From Mycobacterium kubicae (GTDB lineage Bacteria > Actinomycetota > Actinomycetes > Mycobacteriales > Mycobacteriaceae): DNA of 64,000 bases. The translations under genes were made by a program, and so were the position numbers. The notes beneath the pieces were generated by a model. It was given only the letters and a program-made list of their open reading frames with translations, was not told the DNA's origin and did not search any database. This document shows, in pieces, positions 33,947-43,714 of the stretch. The DNA lies in NCBI RefSeq assembly GCF_015689175.1, contig NZ_CP065047.1, positions 3,596,001 through 3,660,000 on the forward strand, read 5' to 3'. Position 1 is the first letter of the stretch. The number at the start of each line of letters is the position of its first letter.

Positions 33947-35413
33947 TTATTGCTGTGGGGGCGTTACAGGGGGCGGCTGCGAAACTGTGAAGGTCGAGGT
34001 GAATGTCTGAGGGTCGTAGACATCCGGAGGCGAGCCCGGCGGCGCGTACTGGCTGACCCGTAATTGGATCGTGTCTCTGCCCGTCGCGGGATCGAAATGA
34101 TCGCTGACAACCGTTGGTCCGTAAACTCCCGGGACACCCCCATCGGGCAGGTTAGTCACAACGGGGATACCACGCGTTTGCCCAACGAGCCCTTCTGGTG
34201 TTGCAGCAGCGACTGCCGAAATTGGACCATCATCCGTCGAGCCAGTGAGCATGAAGCCGCCGCCCTGAAGAGCGGTGATTTGGTTCTCTCGGTTGCCCGG
34301 CAGAACTTCGCCGACTTTGTGCCAATTATTTGCCCAGGCGTTCGGATTGTGGGGGTCAATGGGATCGGACTGCCACAGCTCCCTGCCTATGCCGTGCCCA
34401 TCTCCCGGGTTCCCGACGACGAATATGGTGTTCGACCTTCTGTCGTAGGCTCCGCTGGCTTGGGCTACAGGTGCGCGTCCGATGACCGTCGACGGATTTT
34501 GTAGGTCCACGATGACACTGTTGGGCGTGACATACCCGTTGTTGGGGGTATTCGAGCCGGGCGGGAGGTGGTACGGCGGTGTGCTGTAAAACGCAAGCTG
34601 CTGCCCGTTCGGTCCGGCGGCTGTACCCGTGGGTATTGGGCGAGCATCTGGGCCCACGTTTGATTCCAGGGGATTGGGTCCACCGTTTAGATATGGATGG
34701 TGGTGCGCCCCGTCACCGCCGATGTTGATACCAGTGTTGGGGATTGTCGCATCCAAGTCGTCACCACTCGATTCGAACACGGGGGGTGTCGCGTCAGCGT
34801 TAATGGTCGGAGCAAGTTGCGTGTCGTTGTCCACCAGCACGATTTGGGGTCCGTTGGGGTCGGTGGTGGCACCCAGTGCGGCTTTAGCCTCGTTTATCGC
34901 GTTAGCTGTGCTGGCGTCGGCGGTGCCCAAATCGTCGGCCAGCTGCTGCAAGTTCGCGGTCTCGTCAGCCGCCCTCTTGGCCCGCTGGGCCTGGAAGGTG
35001 TTGATGTCGGAGTCATCCAATCCCATCAATTTTGCCAGCTTCCTGGCCGCCGCATAGTCGTAGGTGTCGGTGACCACCCAATCCTCTGACACCGCGAAAT
35101 CATCAGCTTCGAGGCCTTGCACCTTGGACTTGAGGTGCTCGATCATGGGTTGCATCGCCGACTTGCCGTCCTCATAGGCATCGGCCAGGTCCTCGTAGCC
35201 GGCGGCGACGGCGCGGTCCTGGAAGTACTCACGATCCGCGCGCCCTTCAGCGGCGTTCTTGGCTTGGCCTTCCCATTTGAAGTCGTGCACGTTCTGGTGA
35301 ACGCGCCACGCGGACTGCAGCAGGCTGGTCGCAGCATCGCGTAAGGGCTTGGCTAAGTCACCGAGGGCCGTCGCATTAGCTCTCAGAACATTGCTCTTTT
35401 GTGGACGTCCCAC
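33947..35413 (-). CDS. Putative type VII-secreted protein with LXG/WXG-like N-terminus, 488 aa
   Basis: The N-terminal ~180 residues are helical (ANATALGDLAKPLRDAATSL; VHQNVHDFKWEGQAKNAAEG with a WEG turn; ADREYFQDRAVAAGYEDLAD), resembling the WXG100/LXG fold used as an ESX export module. A Pro/Gly/Asn-rich linker (HHHPYLNGGPNPLESNVG) follows, then a beta-rich C-terminal domain (YDRRSNTIFVVGNPGDG; LWQSDPIDPHNPNAW; GGGFMLTGSTDDG) with propeller-like repeats. GTG start. Just upstream is an EspC-like gene, a usual co-secretion partner. The C-terminal domain could be an effector; no catalytic motif is recognised. Confidence 0.68.
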   Translation of the reverse strand: MGRPQKSNVLRANATALGDLAKPLRDAATSLLQSAWRVHQNVHDFKWEGQAKNAAEGRADREYFQDRAVAAGYEDLADAYEDGKSAMQPMIEHLKSKVQGLEADDFAVSEDWVVTDTYDYAAARKLAKLMGLDDSDINTFQAQRAKRAADETANLQQLADDLGTADASTANAINEAKAALGATTDPNGPQIVLVDNDTQLAPTINADATPPVFESSGDDLDATIPNTGINIGGDGAHHHPYLNGGPNPLESNVGPDARPIPTGTAAGPNGQQLAFYSTPPYHLPPGSNTPNNGYVTPNSVIVDLQNPSTVIGRAPVAQASGAYDRRSNTIFVVGNPGDGHGIGRELWQSDPIDPHNPNAWANNWHKVGEVLPGNRENQITALQGGGFMLTGSTDDGPISAVAAATPEGLVGQTRGIPVVTNLPDGGVPGVYGPTVVSDHFDPATGRDTIQLRVSQYAPPGSPPDVYDPQTFTSTFTVSQPPPVTPPQQ

Positions 35414-35455
35414 GACATCCCTTAAGGTTCGGGCTGGTTCGCCGTCATCTGAAAC

Positions 35456-35812
35456 TCACCTGCCTGGTACCGCCCGGTTGAGATCGCCGAGGCCGCCTAA
35501 CCCGTCACCAAGCATCTTGGGCAATGACATCACCCCGGGTCGCACTAGATCCGCCAGTTCGAACTGTTTGGCGCAATTTCGGCACAGCTGCGCCATTCGC
35601 TCATATCTGCCGCCGACAACCATTAATGACGCGACCACGCGGTCATGGGCGTCTGCTAGGGCCGCGGCGGTGGCGAATCCGGGTAGCCCCGACATCGCGG
35701 CGGTACCATCTGGTATCGCGATCCCTGTCACTGTCGCCTTCTCCGCACCGATTCGATCTGCACCAGCACGCACATTCTGCGGGGTAATCTGCAAACCACC
35801 CACCGGTGTCAC
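35456..35812 (-). CDS. EspC-like ESX secretion-associated protein
   Basis: A 118-aa protein (GTG start) beginning MTPVGGLQITPQNVRAGADR, followed by GLPGFATAAALADAHDRVVA and SLMVVGGRYERMAQLCRN. The L.V.P..... A..I start and the LADAHDRV...Y helix fit the EspC/DUF2580 family, WXG100-related proteins exported by type VII systems with a partner. It is the first gene of the cargo operon, 42 bases from the 488-aa partner. Its promoter must lie within the 113 bases before copy B of the IS256 element or read from that IS. Confidence 0.72.
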   Translation of the reverse strand: MTPVGGLQITPQNVRAGADRIGAEKATVTGIAIPDGTAAMSGLPGFATAAALADAHDRVVASLMVVGGRYERMAQLCRNCAKQFELADLVRPGVMSLPKMLGDGLGGLGDLNRAVPGR

Positions 35813-36059
35813 CTCTTTTCCGTCACAGTAAGCCGAACCGCTTACCTACGACTACTTCAGATTTTAAGCCTTTGCTTCCGCGTTCAATACGGGAGTTGCT
35901 TGCCCTTCGGTCTGCGGTAGCGCGGGGTTGCGTCCACCAAGGTGGTGTACGAGTCGGGCCGTGAGTTGAGTACCGGCGTGTCGTAGCCGGATAGATGAGG
36001 GTCATCGCGTGATTCTTCGAGAGACCGTCCAAAGTCACTCGAGCAAAGGAATCGACGCG

Positions 36060-37072
36060 ATGACCGCTGCCCACGATATCGACTTGCCGGCGCTGCTGGC
36101 TGAGCGACTCACTACCACCCACCCTGATGTGTTGCGCGAGCTAGTGGCCACGTTCATCCATACCCTGATGGGTGCTGAAGCCGATGCTCTGTGCGGTGCC
36201 GGATACCGGGAGCGCAGCGCCGAGCGGTCCAATCAGCGAAACGGCTATCGGCAGCGCCAGTTCGACACCCGGGCAGGCACATTGGATCTGGCGATCCCCA
36301 AGCTGCGTCAGGGCTCGTACTTCCCGGACTGGCTGCTGGAACGCCGCAAACGCGCCGAGAGGGCACTGACCACGGTGGTGGCCACTTGCTATCTATTGGG
36401 CGTGTCGACGCGACGGATGGACAAACTCGTCGAGACCCTCGGGATTACGTCGCTGTCGAAGTCTCAGGTGTCGGTGATGGCCAAAGAACTCGACACCGCC
36501 GTGGAAGCCTTCCGCACCCGGCCCCTCGATGCCGGCCCGTACACGTTCATGGCCGCCGATGCCCTGGTCCTTAAAGTGCGCGAGGCCGGCCGCGTGGTCA
36601 ACGTGCACGCGCTGATCGCGGTGGGCGTCAACGCCGAGGGCTACCGCGAGATCCTGGGCGTCGACGTCACCACCGCCGAGGATGGAGCGGGCTGGTTGAC
36701 GTTTCTGCGGTCGTTGACCGCCCGCGGCCTGTCCGGGGTGGCACTGGTCACCAGCGACGCTCATGCTGGCCTGCTCTCGGCTGTCGGGGCTACCTTGCCC
36801 GGCGCGTCCTGGCAGCGCTGTCGCACCCATTACACGACCAATCTGATGGCCGTCACCCCGAAGAGCTCCTGGCCGTGGGTGCGCACCCTGGTGCACTCGG
36901 TGTTCGACCAACCTGACGCTGATTCCGTTGCCGCGCAATATGACCGGATCATCGACGCCCTGTCCGACAAGCTGCCCAAGGTCGCCGATCACCTCGAAGC
37001 CGCCCGGTCCGATCTGCTGGCGTTCACCGCATTTCCCAAGCAGATCTGGCGCCAAATCTGGTCCAACAACCC
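36060..37072 (+). pseudogene. IS256-family transposase, N-terminal part
   Basis: [20 protein letters not shown] begins a mutator-type transposase: SAERSNQRNGYRQRQFDTRA, PKLRQGSYFPDWLLERRKRA, first catalytic Asp in AADALVLKVREAG, second in VTSDAHAGLLSA, then CRTHYTTNLM. It breaks off in WSNNP; the reading then runs into the recombinase element and stops. The remainder, including the conserved ERLN glutamate motif, is at 40228. Confidence 0.9.
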
Positions 37073-37189
37073 TCTATCCGTTAACCGGCTCTCCGGGGAC
37101 ACGGTTCGGGCTGCAGCGTGAGGTTCACGCACAAGCGCTGAGCACGGATGGATGCTGTCTGCATCTCGGTGGGGGAAGGCGGAGCGGCG

Positions 37190-38239
37190 ATGCGGGTACT
37201 CAAGAGCGACAGCGGATATGTCCTGGAGGGCGACTGGGACGGGCAGGACGCGGTGAACGCGTTTCTCAACCATTTGGCGGGACGGGGGTTCAGCGCGGCC
37301 ACGGTGCGGGCCTACGCATTCGACGTCGCCAATTTGAGCCGGTTCCTCGTCCAGCAAGCGGTCGGGCTCGCCGCGGTCGATGCGCCGTTGGTGTTCGACT
37401 GGATCGACTGGCAAGGCGTCCGCCGAACGGACCAGCCCACCGGCGGTCACCGCTCGTCGACCCCGCCGGCAGCTTCGACGGTGAACCGCCGGGTCGCGGC
37501 AGTGCGCGCGTTATTCGAGTATCTGGTGATGACCGGTGTCTGCACCGACAATCCGGTGCCGTCGCCGCGGCGGGGACAGGGGCTGCGCCAGTCGCAGCGG
37601 GGGTTGCTCGGTCATCTGGGTCCCGGGCGTGCACGCAGTGGCGGTAGGTTGGTGCGTCAGCCGCAGCGTCTTCCGGAATCGTTGTCCACCAACGATGTCG
37701 ACGCGTTCCTGGCGACACTGGCAACGCACCGGGACCGGGCGATGGTGCTGGTGATGCTACTCGGAGGGCTGCGTTCGGCCGAGGCGCGTGGCCTGCTGCT
37801 CGCCGACGTCGATATGGGCCGGCGCCGGCTTCGGGTGATCGGCAAGGGCGGCAAGGAACGTCATGTCCCGGTCGATGCGGCGTTCTTCACCGAGCTCGCC
37901 GCCTACCTGCGATGGGAGCGGCCGCCGGGGTTGGCGACGCCGCAGTGCTTCGTAGTGCTGCGCGGCCCGACGACCGGTGCACCGGTCAGCGAGGCCGGGC
38001 TGCGCAGCCTGTTCCGTCGGCACCGGGAGACCTCTGGCGCCACAAGAGTCCGCCCGCACCGTTTACGGCATACCTACGGCACCGAATTGTCGGCGGCCGG
38101 AATCGATCTGCTGGCGTTGCGGGCGTTGATGGGGCATGTCTCGCCGGAGACCACGGCCCGCTACGTGCATTTGTCGATCGAGCAGCTCGCCGCCGAATAC
38201 GGTGCTGCTCGTGCGACGTTGGCCGGAGCCCGGCAGTGA
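37190..38239 (+). CDS. Tyrosine recombinase A (TnpA-like)
   Basis: About 349 aa (ATG 37190 after GGCGGAG; ATG 37148 is an alternative). The N-terminal SAM-like core-binding domain shows FLNHLAGRGFSAATVRAYAF; the catalytic domain has Arg in LLGGLRSAEARGL, Lys in VIGKGGKERHVPV, HxxR in RPHRLRHTYGTEL, His in LMGHVSPE and Tyr in TARYVHL. All six catalytic positions appear intact. Its TGA overlaps the GTG of the next recombinase (GTGA), so the two are co-translated and probably act together. Confidence 0.9.
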   Translation: MRVLKSDSGYVLEGDWDGQDAVNAFLNHLAGRGFSAATVRAYAFDVANLSRFLVQQAVGLAAVDAPLVFDWIDWQGVRRTDQPTGGHRSSTPPAASTVNRRVAAVRALFEYLVMTGVCTDNPVPSPRRGQGLRQSQRGLLGHLGPGRARSGGRLVRQPQRLPESLSTNDVDAFLATLATHRDRAMVLVMLLGGLRSAEARGLLLADVDMGRRRLRVIGKGGKERHVPVDAAFFTELAAYLRWERPPGLATPQCFVVLRGPTTGAPVSEAGLRSLFRRHRETSGATRVRPHRLRHTYGTELSAAGIDLLALRALMGHVSPETTARYVHLSIEQLAAEYGAARATLAGARQ

Positions 38240-40179
38240 CCACGGTGTTGGTCGGCCAACCCGTAGGCGCCGACGAGGTGGTGGCGGATTATCTCGACCA
38301 CGTCGCCACCCTGGGTTTGAGCGGGCGGGCGGTACGCGACCGGATTCGGATCGCTCGCGACTTCACCGCACGCCACCGCGACCTGCACGCCTGGATGACG
38401 CTGCCGGCAGCCGAGCGGATCGCCGAGATACGGGACACCGGGGCGTGGCCGCTGATCTGTCACACGATCGGCACCGGCCGGTTACGGCTGGACGTCGAGC
38501 TGGCCGCGGTCAAACAGTTGACCGGGCTGGGCCGCGCAGTGGAGGACCGGGATCCGAGCGGATTCGCCGCGTTGCGGAATGCGGGAATTCGGTTGGGCTG
38601 GAGGAGTTCCTGGGTCGAGACGGTCCTCGGCGAATGTCTGGCGGTAGTGCTGGCACACCACGGCGGAATGGTCGCCGACCTGACCGGCGACGCGCTCGAC
38701 GACTTCGACGCCGCGCTGTCACGTACCGTGGTGCCGCCATCGTCGCGGCGGGCATACAGGGGGCGGCTGGCCAGCCTGCGGCAGCTGTTGTTCGAGACCG
38801 CGGTCATCGACACCGCGCCGAAACGCCGGCGGTGGGCCCGTAGCCTCGAGCAGCGCTTCACCGAGGTGGAGATGCCCGACCCGATCCGTCAGACGTTGCT
38901 GCGCTACATCGGCGTGCGCGCGGCGGTGCTGCGGCCCAAATCGGTCGAGTCGCTGATCAACGACCTGCTGCCCTTCGCCGAATACCTCACCGCTCACCAT
39001 CCCGACGTCATCAGCCTGCGTGAACTCGACCGGAGCTGCATCGAGGGCTACCTGAAATGGAATCGCACCCGGGGCTGGCGTGGTCAGCGCGCCGCCGCGG
39101 GCGCCGGGCGCACCGTCTCGGCCGCGGTGGCCCAGTCGGCAGTGCTCAGTCTGCGCAACCTGCTCGACGACATCACCGCCTGGGGCTGGGCGCAGGCCCC
39201 ACCACGGCGGTTGGTATTCGCCGCCGACGTCCCCAAACTCGACCAGCCGTTGCCACGCGCGCTAGCACCCGATGTGGACGCGGCAGTGATGAACGCCGTT
39301 GCCCACCTGCAGGATCCGTTCGCCCGCATCGGCCTGACCGTGCTGCGTGGTGCCGGCCTGCGGGCGGGGGAACTGCTCGACCTCGAACTGGGCAGCATCA
39401 TCGACTACGGACCGGCCGGAACCTGGCTGAAGGTGCCACTGGGCAAGCTCGCCACCGAACGCATGGTCCCGCTCTCCGCCGCGACCCTCGCCGCGCTCGA
39501 CGAGTGGGTCGCCCTCCGCGGCACGCACCGGCCGCTGCCGCACCCACGCACCGGCGTGCTCACCGACTTTCTGTTCACCCGGCACGGACGCCGCCTGGGC
39601 TACACCCGGCTGCGCAACGGGCTGCTCACCGCCGCTGAATCCGCCGGGTTGCACCGTCCCGACGGCGGCGTCCTGATGGTCACTCCACATCAGTTGCGCC
39701 ACACCTGGGCCACCGAACTCGCCAACGCCGGGATGAGTCTGCAGGCCTTGATGTCCTTACTCGGGCACGTCACTCCACAAATGACGATCCGCTACGCCAC
39801 CCTGGCCTCGCCCACCCTGCGCGCGGCCTACGACGAAGCGATGGGCAAGATGCGCCGCCAGTTCACCCTCACCCCGGTCGGCAAACCGATCCTGCCCGAC
39901 AAGGTCGGCTGGCTGCACAGTGAAATGCTGAAAACCCGCGTTGCACACGGATACTGCGCTCGCCACGAATCCGCGGGCGCGTGCCCTTATGCCAACATCT
40001 GCGAAACCTGCGACAACTACGTCACCGCCCCCGAATTCCGCGACACGCTCACCGACCAACTCGCCGACGTCCAGGCCCTCAGAACCGACGCCGAGTGCCG
40101 CGGCTGGACCGACGAAGCCGCCCGCCACGACCGCGTCGCCCACGCCCTTACCGACCACCTCCAGCGCCTCGATCGATGA
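38236..40179 (+). CDS. Tyrosine recombinase B (TnpB-like), 647 aa
   Basis: Start GTG 38236 overlaps the preceding stop. A long N-terminal region (about 370 aa) precedes a tyrosine-recombinase catalytic domain: Arg in LRGAGLRAGELLDL, HxxR in TPHQLRHTWATEL, His in LLGHVTPQM and Tyr in TIRYATL. The C-terminus carries a Cys-rich module (GYCARHESAGACPYANICET, then CDNY) as in Tn554 TnpB-type proteins. Length matches TnpB (about 630 aa). With recombinase A it should catalyse site-specific excision and insertion. Confidence 0.9.
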   Translation: MTTVLVGQPVGADEVVADYLDHVATLGLSGRAVRDRIRIARDFTARHRDLHAWMTLPAAERIAEIRDTGAWPLICHTIGTGRLRLDVELAAVKQLTGLGRAVEDRDPSGFAALRNAGIRLGWRSSWVETVLGECLAVVLAHHGGMVADLTGDALDDFDAALSRTVVPPSSRRAYRGRLASLRQLLFETAVIDTAPKRRRWARSLEQRFTEVEMPDPIRQTLLRYIGVRAAVLRPKSVESLINDLLPFAEYLTAHHPDVISLRELDRSCIEGYLKWNRTRGWRGQRAAAGAGRTVSAAVAQSAVLSLRNLLDDITAWGWAQAPPRRLVFAADVPKLDQPLPRALAPDVDAAVMNAVAHLQDPFARIGLTVLRGAGLRAGELLDLELGSIIDYGPAGTWLKVPLGKLATERMVPLSAATLAALDEWVALRGTHRPLPHPRTGVLTDFLFTRHGRRLGYTRLRNGLLTAAESAGLHRPDGGVLMVTPHQLRHTWATELANAGMSLQALMSLLGHVTPQMTIRYATLASPTLRAAYDEAMGKMRRQFTLTPVGKPILPDKVGWLHSEMLKTRVAHGYCARHESAGACPYANICETCDNYVTAPEFRDTLTDQLADVQALRTDAECRGWTDEAARHDRVAHALTDHLQRLDR

Positions 40180-40227
40180 ACATCCCACCCCGACGGGTTG
40201 ACCCGCCCCCGAGGGCCGGATAAAAGA

Positions 40228-40444
40228 GCGCCTTAATAAAGAGATCCGCCGTCGCACCGACGTCGTCGGCATCTTCCCCAACCGCGACGCCCTGATTCGC
40301 CTGGTCGGCGCTGTCCTGGCCGAACAACACGACGAATGGGCCGAATCGCGCCGCTACAGCGGCCTCGACGTCCTCAGCAAATCCCGCCTCTCAACCGACA
40401 CCCCCACAGAACAGGAGGACACCCCCGCGGCACTAACCGCCTAA
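40228..40444 (+). pseudogene. IS256-family transposase, C-terminal part
   Basis: Encodes [20 protein letters not shown] then [20 protein letters not shown] and the tail, ending at TAA. This is the missing end of the transposase begun at 36060; the E of ERLN belongs to the motif expected to hold the third catalytic residue. Separated by about 3.15 kb, it has no start of its own. Confidence 0.9.
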
Positions 40445-40500
40445 CCACGACAACGAAGAATCACACGACGACGTCGTACACCACATCTCTGGACTTGACC

Positions 40501-40508
40501 GCATGGTG
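40501..40508. repeat. Right 8-bp target-site duplication GCATGGTG
   Basis: Identical to 28031-28038, directly following the right inverted end of the IS256-type insertion. Confidence 0.92.
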
Positions 40509-40927
40509 AGGTCTCCGCTGGCCGGCTTCCCGGTGTGTCCGGGTGCCTGGTAGTGATCTCCGGCGGAGAGGAAGTTTCCGGGTGGTCCGCCGGTAGGGGC
40601 GACCGAATTCGGCTCGCATTTGCCGATCTGGTGGATGTGCATGTCGTGCAAGCCGGGCGCCAGGATTCCCGTCACATCCGTCTTGACCGTCACCGTGACG
40701 TAGCCGTTGGTGAAGTCGAATGTCGCCGTGGCCACTGGGCGTCCGTCCGGTGTCTTCAGTTGCGCGACAAGCGAATAGCCAGCCGACGGTGGGCTGACGC
40801 TCGCCGCTGACGAAGGACCGCTCTGGACCGGAGGCTGACTGCTGGGATTCTGGCCGGGGCTGCAGGCACTTCCAGCCACGGCGGTGATCGCCAACGAGAT
40901 AGCGGCAAAGGCGGTGCGGTTGACCAT
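40501..40927 (-). pseudogene. 5' fragment of disrupted Cu/Zn superoxide dismutase gene
   Basis: Encodes an N-terminal hydrophobic signal ([16 protein letters not shown], weak lipobox) and most of the SodC domain: Cu ligands in [12 protein letters not shown] and [13 protein letters not shown], conserved [20 protein letters not shown]. The frame leaves homology after ASGDLTM, exactly at the 8-bp duplication. Expression would give a 164-aa chimera ending in IS sequence. Sits just upstream of dnaG and downstream of dgt on the minus strand. Confidence 0.9.
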
Positions 40928-40972
40928 GCGCGGCAGCCTAACGGCGTGGCTGATAAGCCAGTGGCACCAGGT

Positions 40973-42235
40973 TCAGTGCGCTTGGCCGTCGTCGATTCGC
41001 TCCAGCCGGCTTTCGGTGTAGGAGGCGATCTGGTCGACGACGGCACGCCAGCGGACGGCATCGTCGGCGGCGTTGATGAATGCCGCGGCGAAAGCCGGAT
41101 CCAACGTCCGCGGCGCTCCGGCATAAAGCCACTGCGCCACCCGGTGAATGCGTTCGCGCTGCCTGGCCTGTCGTTGCAAGTGCCGCGGATCGGACATGAT
41201 GAACTGCAGCGCCAGGATTTTCAGCACGGCAACCTCGGCACGAACCAGATCGGGCACGTGCAGGTCAGCTTGGTAGCGCACCAACGGCCCGGGGCCGGCC
41301 GCGGCGCGGGTGGTGGCTATCGCGGCCGTCGCGAACCGGCCGACCAGTTCACTGGTCAACCGTTTCAGGGCCACCGACGCGGCCAACGTGGCGTCGTACT
41401 TGCCGACCGCGGCTACCACCGGCAGACCCGACAACCGGCGGGCGGCCACCATCAGGTCGTCGGCACTGACCCGGGGGAATTCGCGCTCCCCTAGCTTGGC
41501 CAGTGCGGCCGCGTCCTCCTCGTCTGCGAGCACGCGCAGGTCGATGCGTTCGGAGACGACACCGTCCTCGACGTCGTGCACCGAATACGCGACGTCATCC
41601 GCCCAGTCCATGACTTGGGCTTCCAAGCACGTTCGGTGCAGCGGCGCCCCCTGTCTGGCCCAGTCCGCCGCGTCGCGATCTTCGTCGTAGAAGCCGAACT
41701 TGCGGTGCCCCTCGGCACGCGTCCAGGGATACTTCGTCACCGCATCCAAGGCTGCCCGGGTCAGATTCAGGCCGGCGCTATTTCCCTGCGGGTCAAGCAC
41801 TTTGGGCTCAAGGCTGGTGAGTATCCGGAAATTCTGCGCATTGCCCTCAAAGCCACCGTAAGCGGCGGCGACCTCGTCAAGCGCCCGCTCACCGTTGTGC
41901 CCGTACGGTGGGTGGCCGATGTCGTGCGCCAGGCCGGCCAACTCGACCAAATCGAGGTCGCAGCCCAGCCCCATCGCCATGCCACGTCCGATCTGGGCGA
42001 CTTCGAGCGAGTGGGTGAGCCGGGTGCGGGGCGTGTCACCTTCTCGAGGACCGACGACCTGTGTCTTGTCGGCCAACCGGCGCAGCGCCGCGCTATGCAG
42101 GACCCGCGCCCGGTCGCGGGCGAAGTCGGTCCGGTGCTGCCCTTCGGTACCTGGAAGACCTGCGGTCTTCGGCGCTTCGGGCACCCGCCGTTGACGATCG
42201 AAGTCGTCGTACGGGTCTCGCTGATTCGTGATCAC
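40973..42235 (-). CDS. dgt: Deoxyguanosinetriphosphate triphosphohydrolase-like protein
   Basis: A 420-aa HD-domain enzyme: [35 protein letters not shown] (metal His), [20 protein letters not shown] (HD motif) and a later D in [19 protein letters not shown]. It hydrolyses dNTPs to deoxynucleoside and triphosphate. ATG 42235. In M. tuberculosis dgt (Rv2344c) directly precedes dnaG; here it is followed by the interrupted sodC. Confidence 0.95.
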   Translation of the reverse strand: MITNQRDPYDDFDRQRRVPEAPKTAGLPGTEGQHRTDFARDRARVLHSAALRRLADKTQVVGPREGDTPRTRLTHSLEVAQIGRGMAMGLGCDLDLVELAGLAHDIGHPPYGHNGERALDEVAAAYGGFEGNAQNFRILTSLEPKVLDPQGNSAGLNLTRAALDAVTKYPWTRAEGHRKFGFYDEDRDAADWARQGAPLHRTCLEAQVMDWADDVAYSVHDVEDGVVSERIDLRVLADEEDAAALAKLGEREFPRVSADDLMVAARRLSGLPVVAAVGKYDATLAASVALKRLTSELVGRFATAAIATTRAAAGPGPLVRYQADLHVPDLVRAEVAVLKILALQFIMSDPRHLQRQARQRERIHRVAQWLYAGAPRTLDPAFAAAFINAADDAVRWRAVVDQIASYTESRLERIDDGQAH

Positions 42236-43563
<1,328 letters not shown>

Positions 43564-43714
43564 CCCAGATCCCCGGGGGGAGGGCGCCGCGGGGCGCGGT
43601 TGCCCGGACGTCGATGGCTACCACCACGGCCTCCGGGTTGACCGTGCCCCGCGGTCGCGCGACGCATCGAACGTCAAGCTCCCAGCGCATTGGCGGGCCG
43701 CAGTAAATTGACGT

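Larger units (their letters stand above)
37073..40226 (+). mobile_element. Tandem tyrosine-recombinase element inserted in IS256 transposase
   Basis: About 3.15 kb separates WSNNP from [10 protein letters not shown] of the IS256 transposase. The ends share a weak inverted match: left TATCCG...CCGGCTCTCCGGGG, right (reverse complement) TATCCGGCCCTCGGGGG. It encodes two overlapping tyrosine recombinases of Tn554 TnpA and TnpB sizes; no TnpC-sized gene is visible. No cargo gene is present. Boundaries are estimated from the broken transposase and may be off by a few bases. Confidence 0.8.
28039..40500. mobile_element. 12,462-bp composite IS256-type insertion in sodC
   Basis: The outer ends are imperfect inverted repeats of about 27 bp: left GGTTGCGTCC...TGGTGTACGA, right (reverse complement) GGTCAAGTCC...TGGTGTACGA. 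An 8-bp direct repeat flanks them, as for IS256-family transposition. It contains an IS256 left end (28039-28192), an IS3 element carrying a group II intron, an IS110 remnant, a five-gene cargo operon and a second IS256 copy (35926-40500) split by a tyrosine-recombinase element. Same-orientation IS256 copies flanking cargo and sharing one target duplication fit a composite transposon that later received nested insertions and lost most of its left IS. Confidence 0.85.
35926..40500 (+). mobile_element. IS256-family element, copy B, split by a recombinase element
   Basis: Left end GGTTGCGTCCACCAAGGTGG, right end (reverse complement) GGTCAAGTCC...TGGTGTACGA. Removing the inserted 37073-40226 leaves about 1.42 kb with one transposase gene, normal for IS256. 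The eight bases before its left end (TAGCGCGG) do not match the duplication at 40501, showing that this copy did not enter sodC alone. Confidence 0.88.

Noticed and set aside
37148..40179. Interpretation of the two recombinases as a prophage or ICE integrase module
   Set aside because: No phage, conjugation or replication genes accompany them; ends coincide with a split IS256 transposase, and sizes fit Tn554 TnpA/TnpB-type elements.
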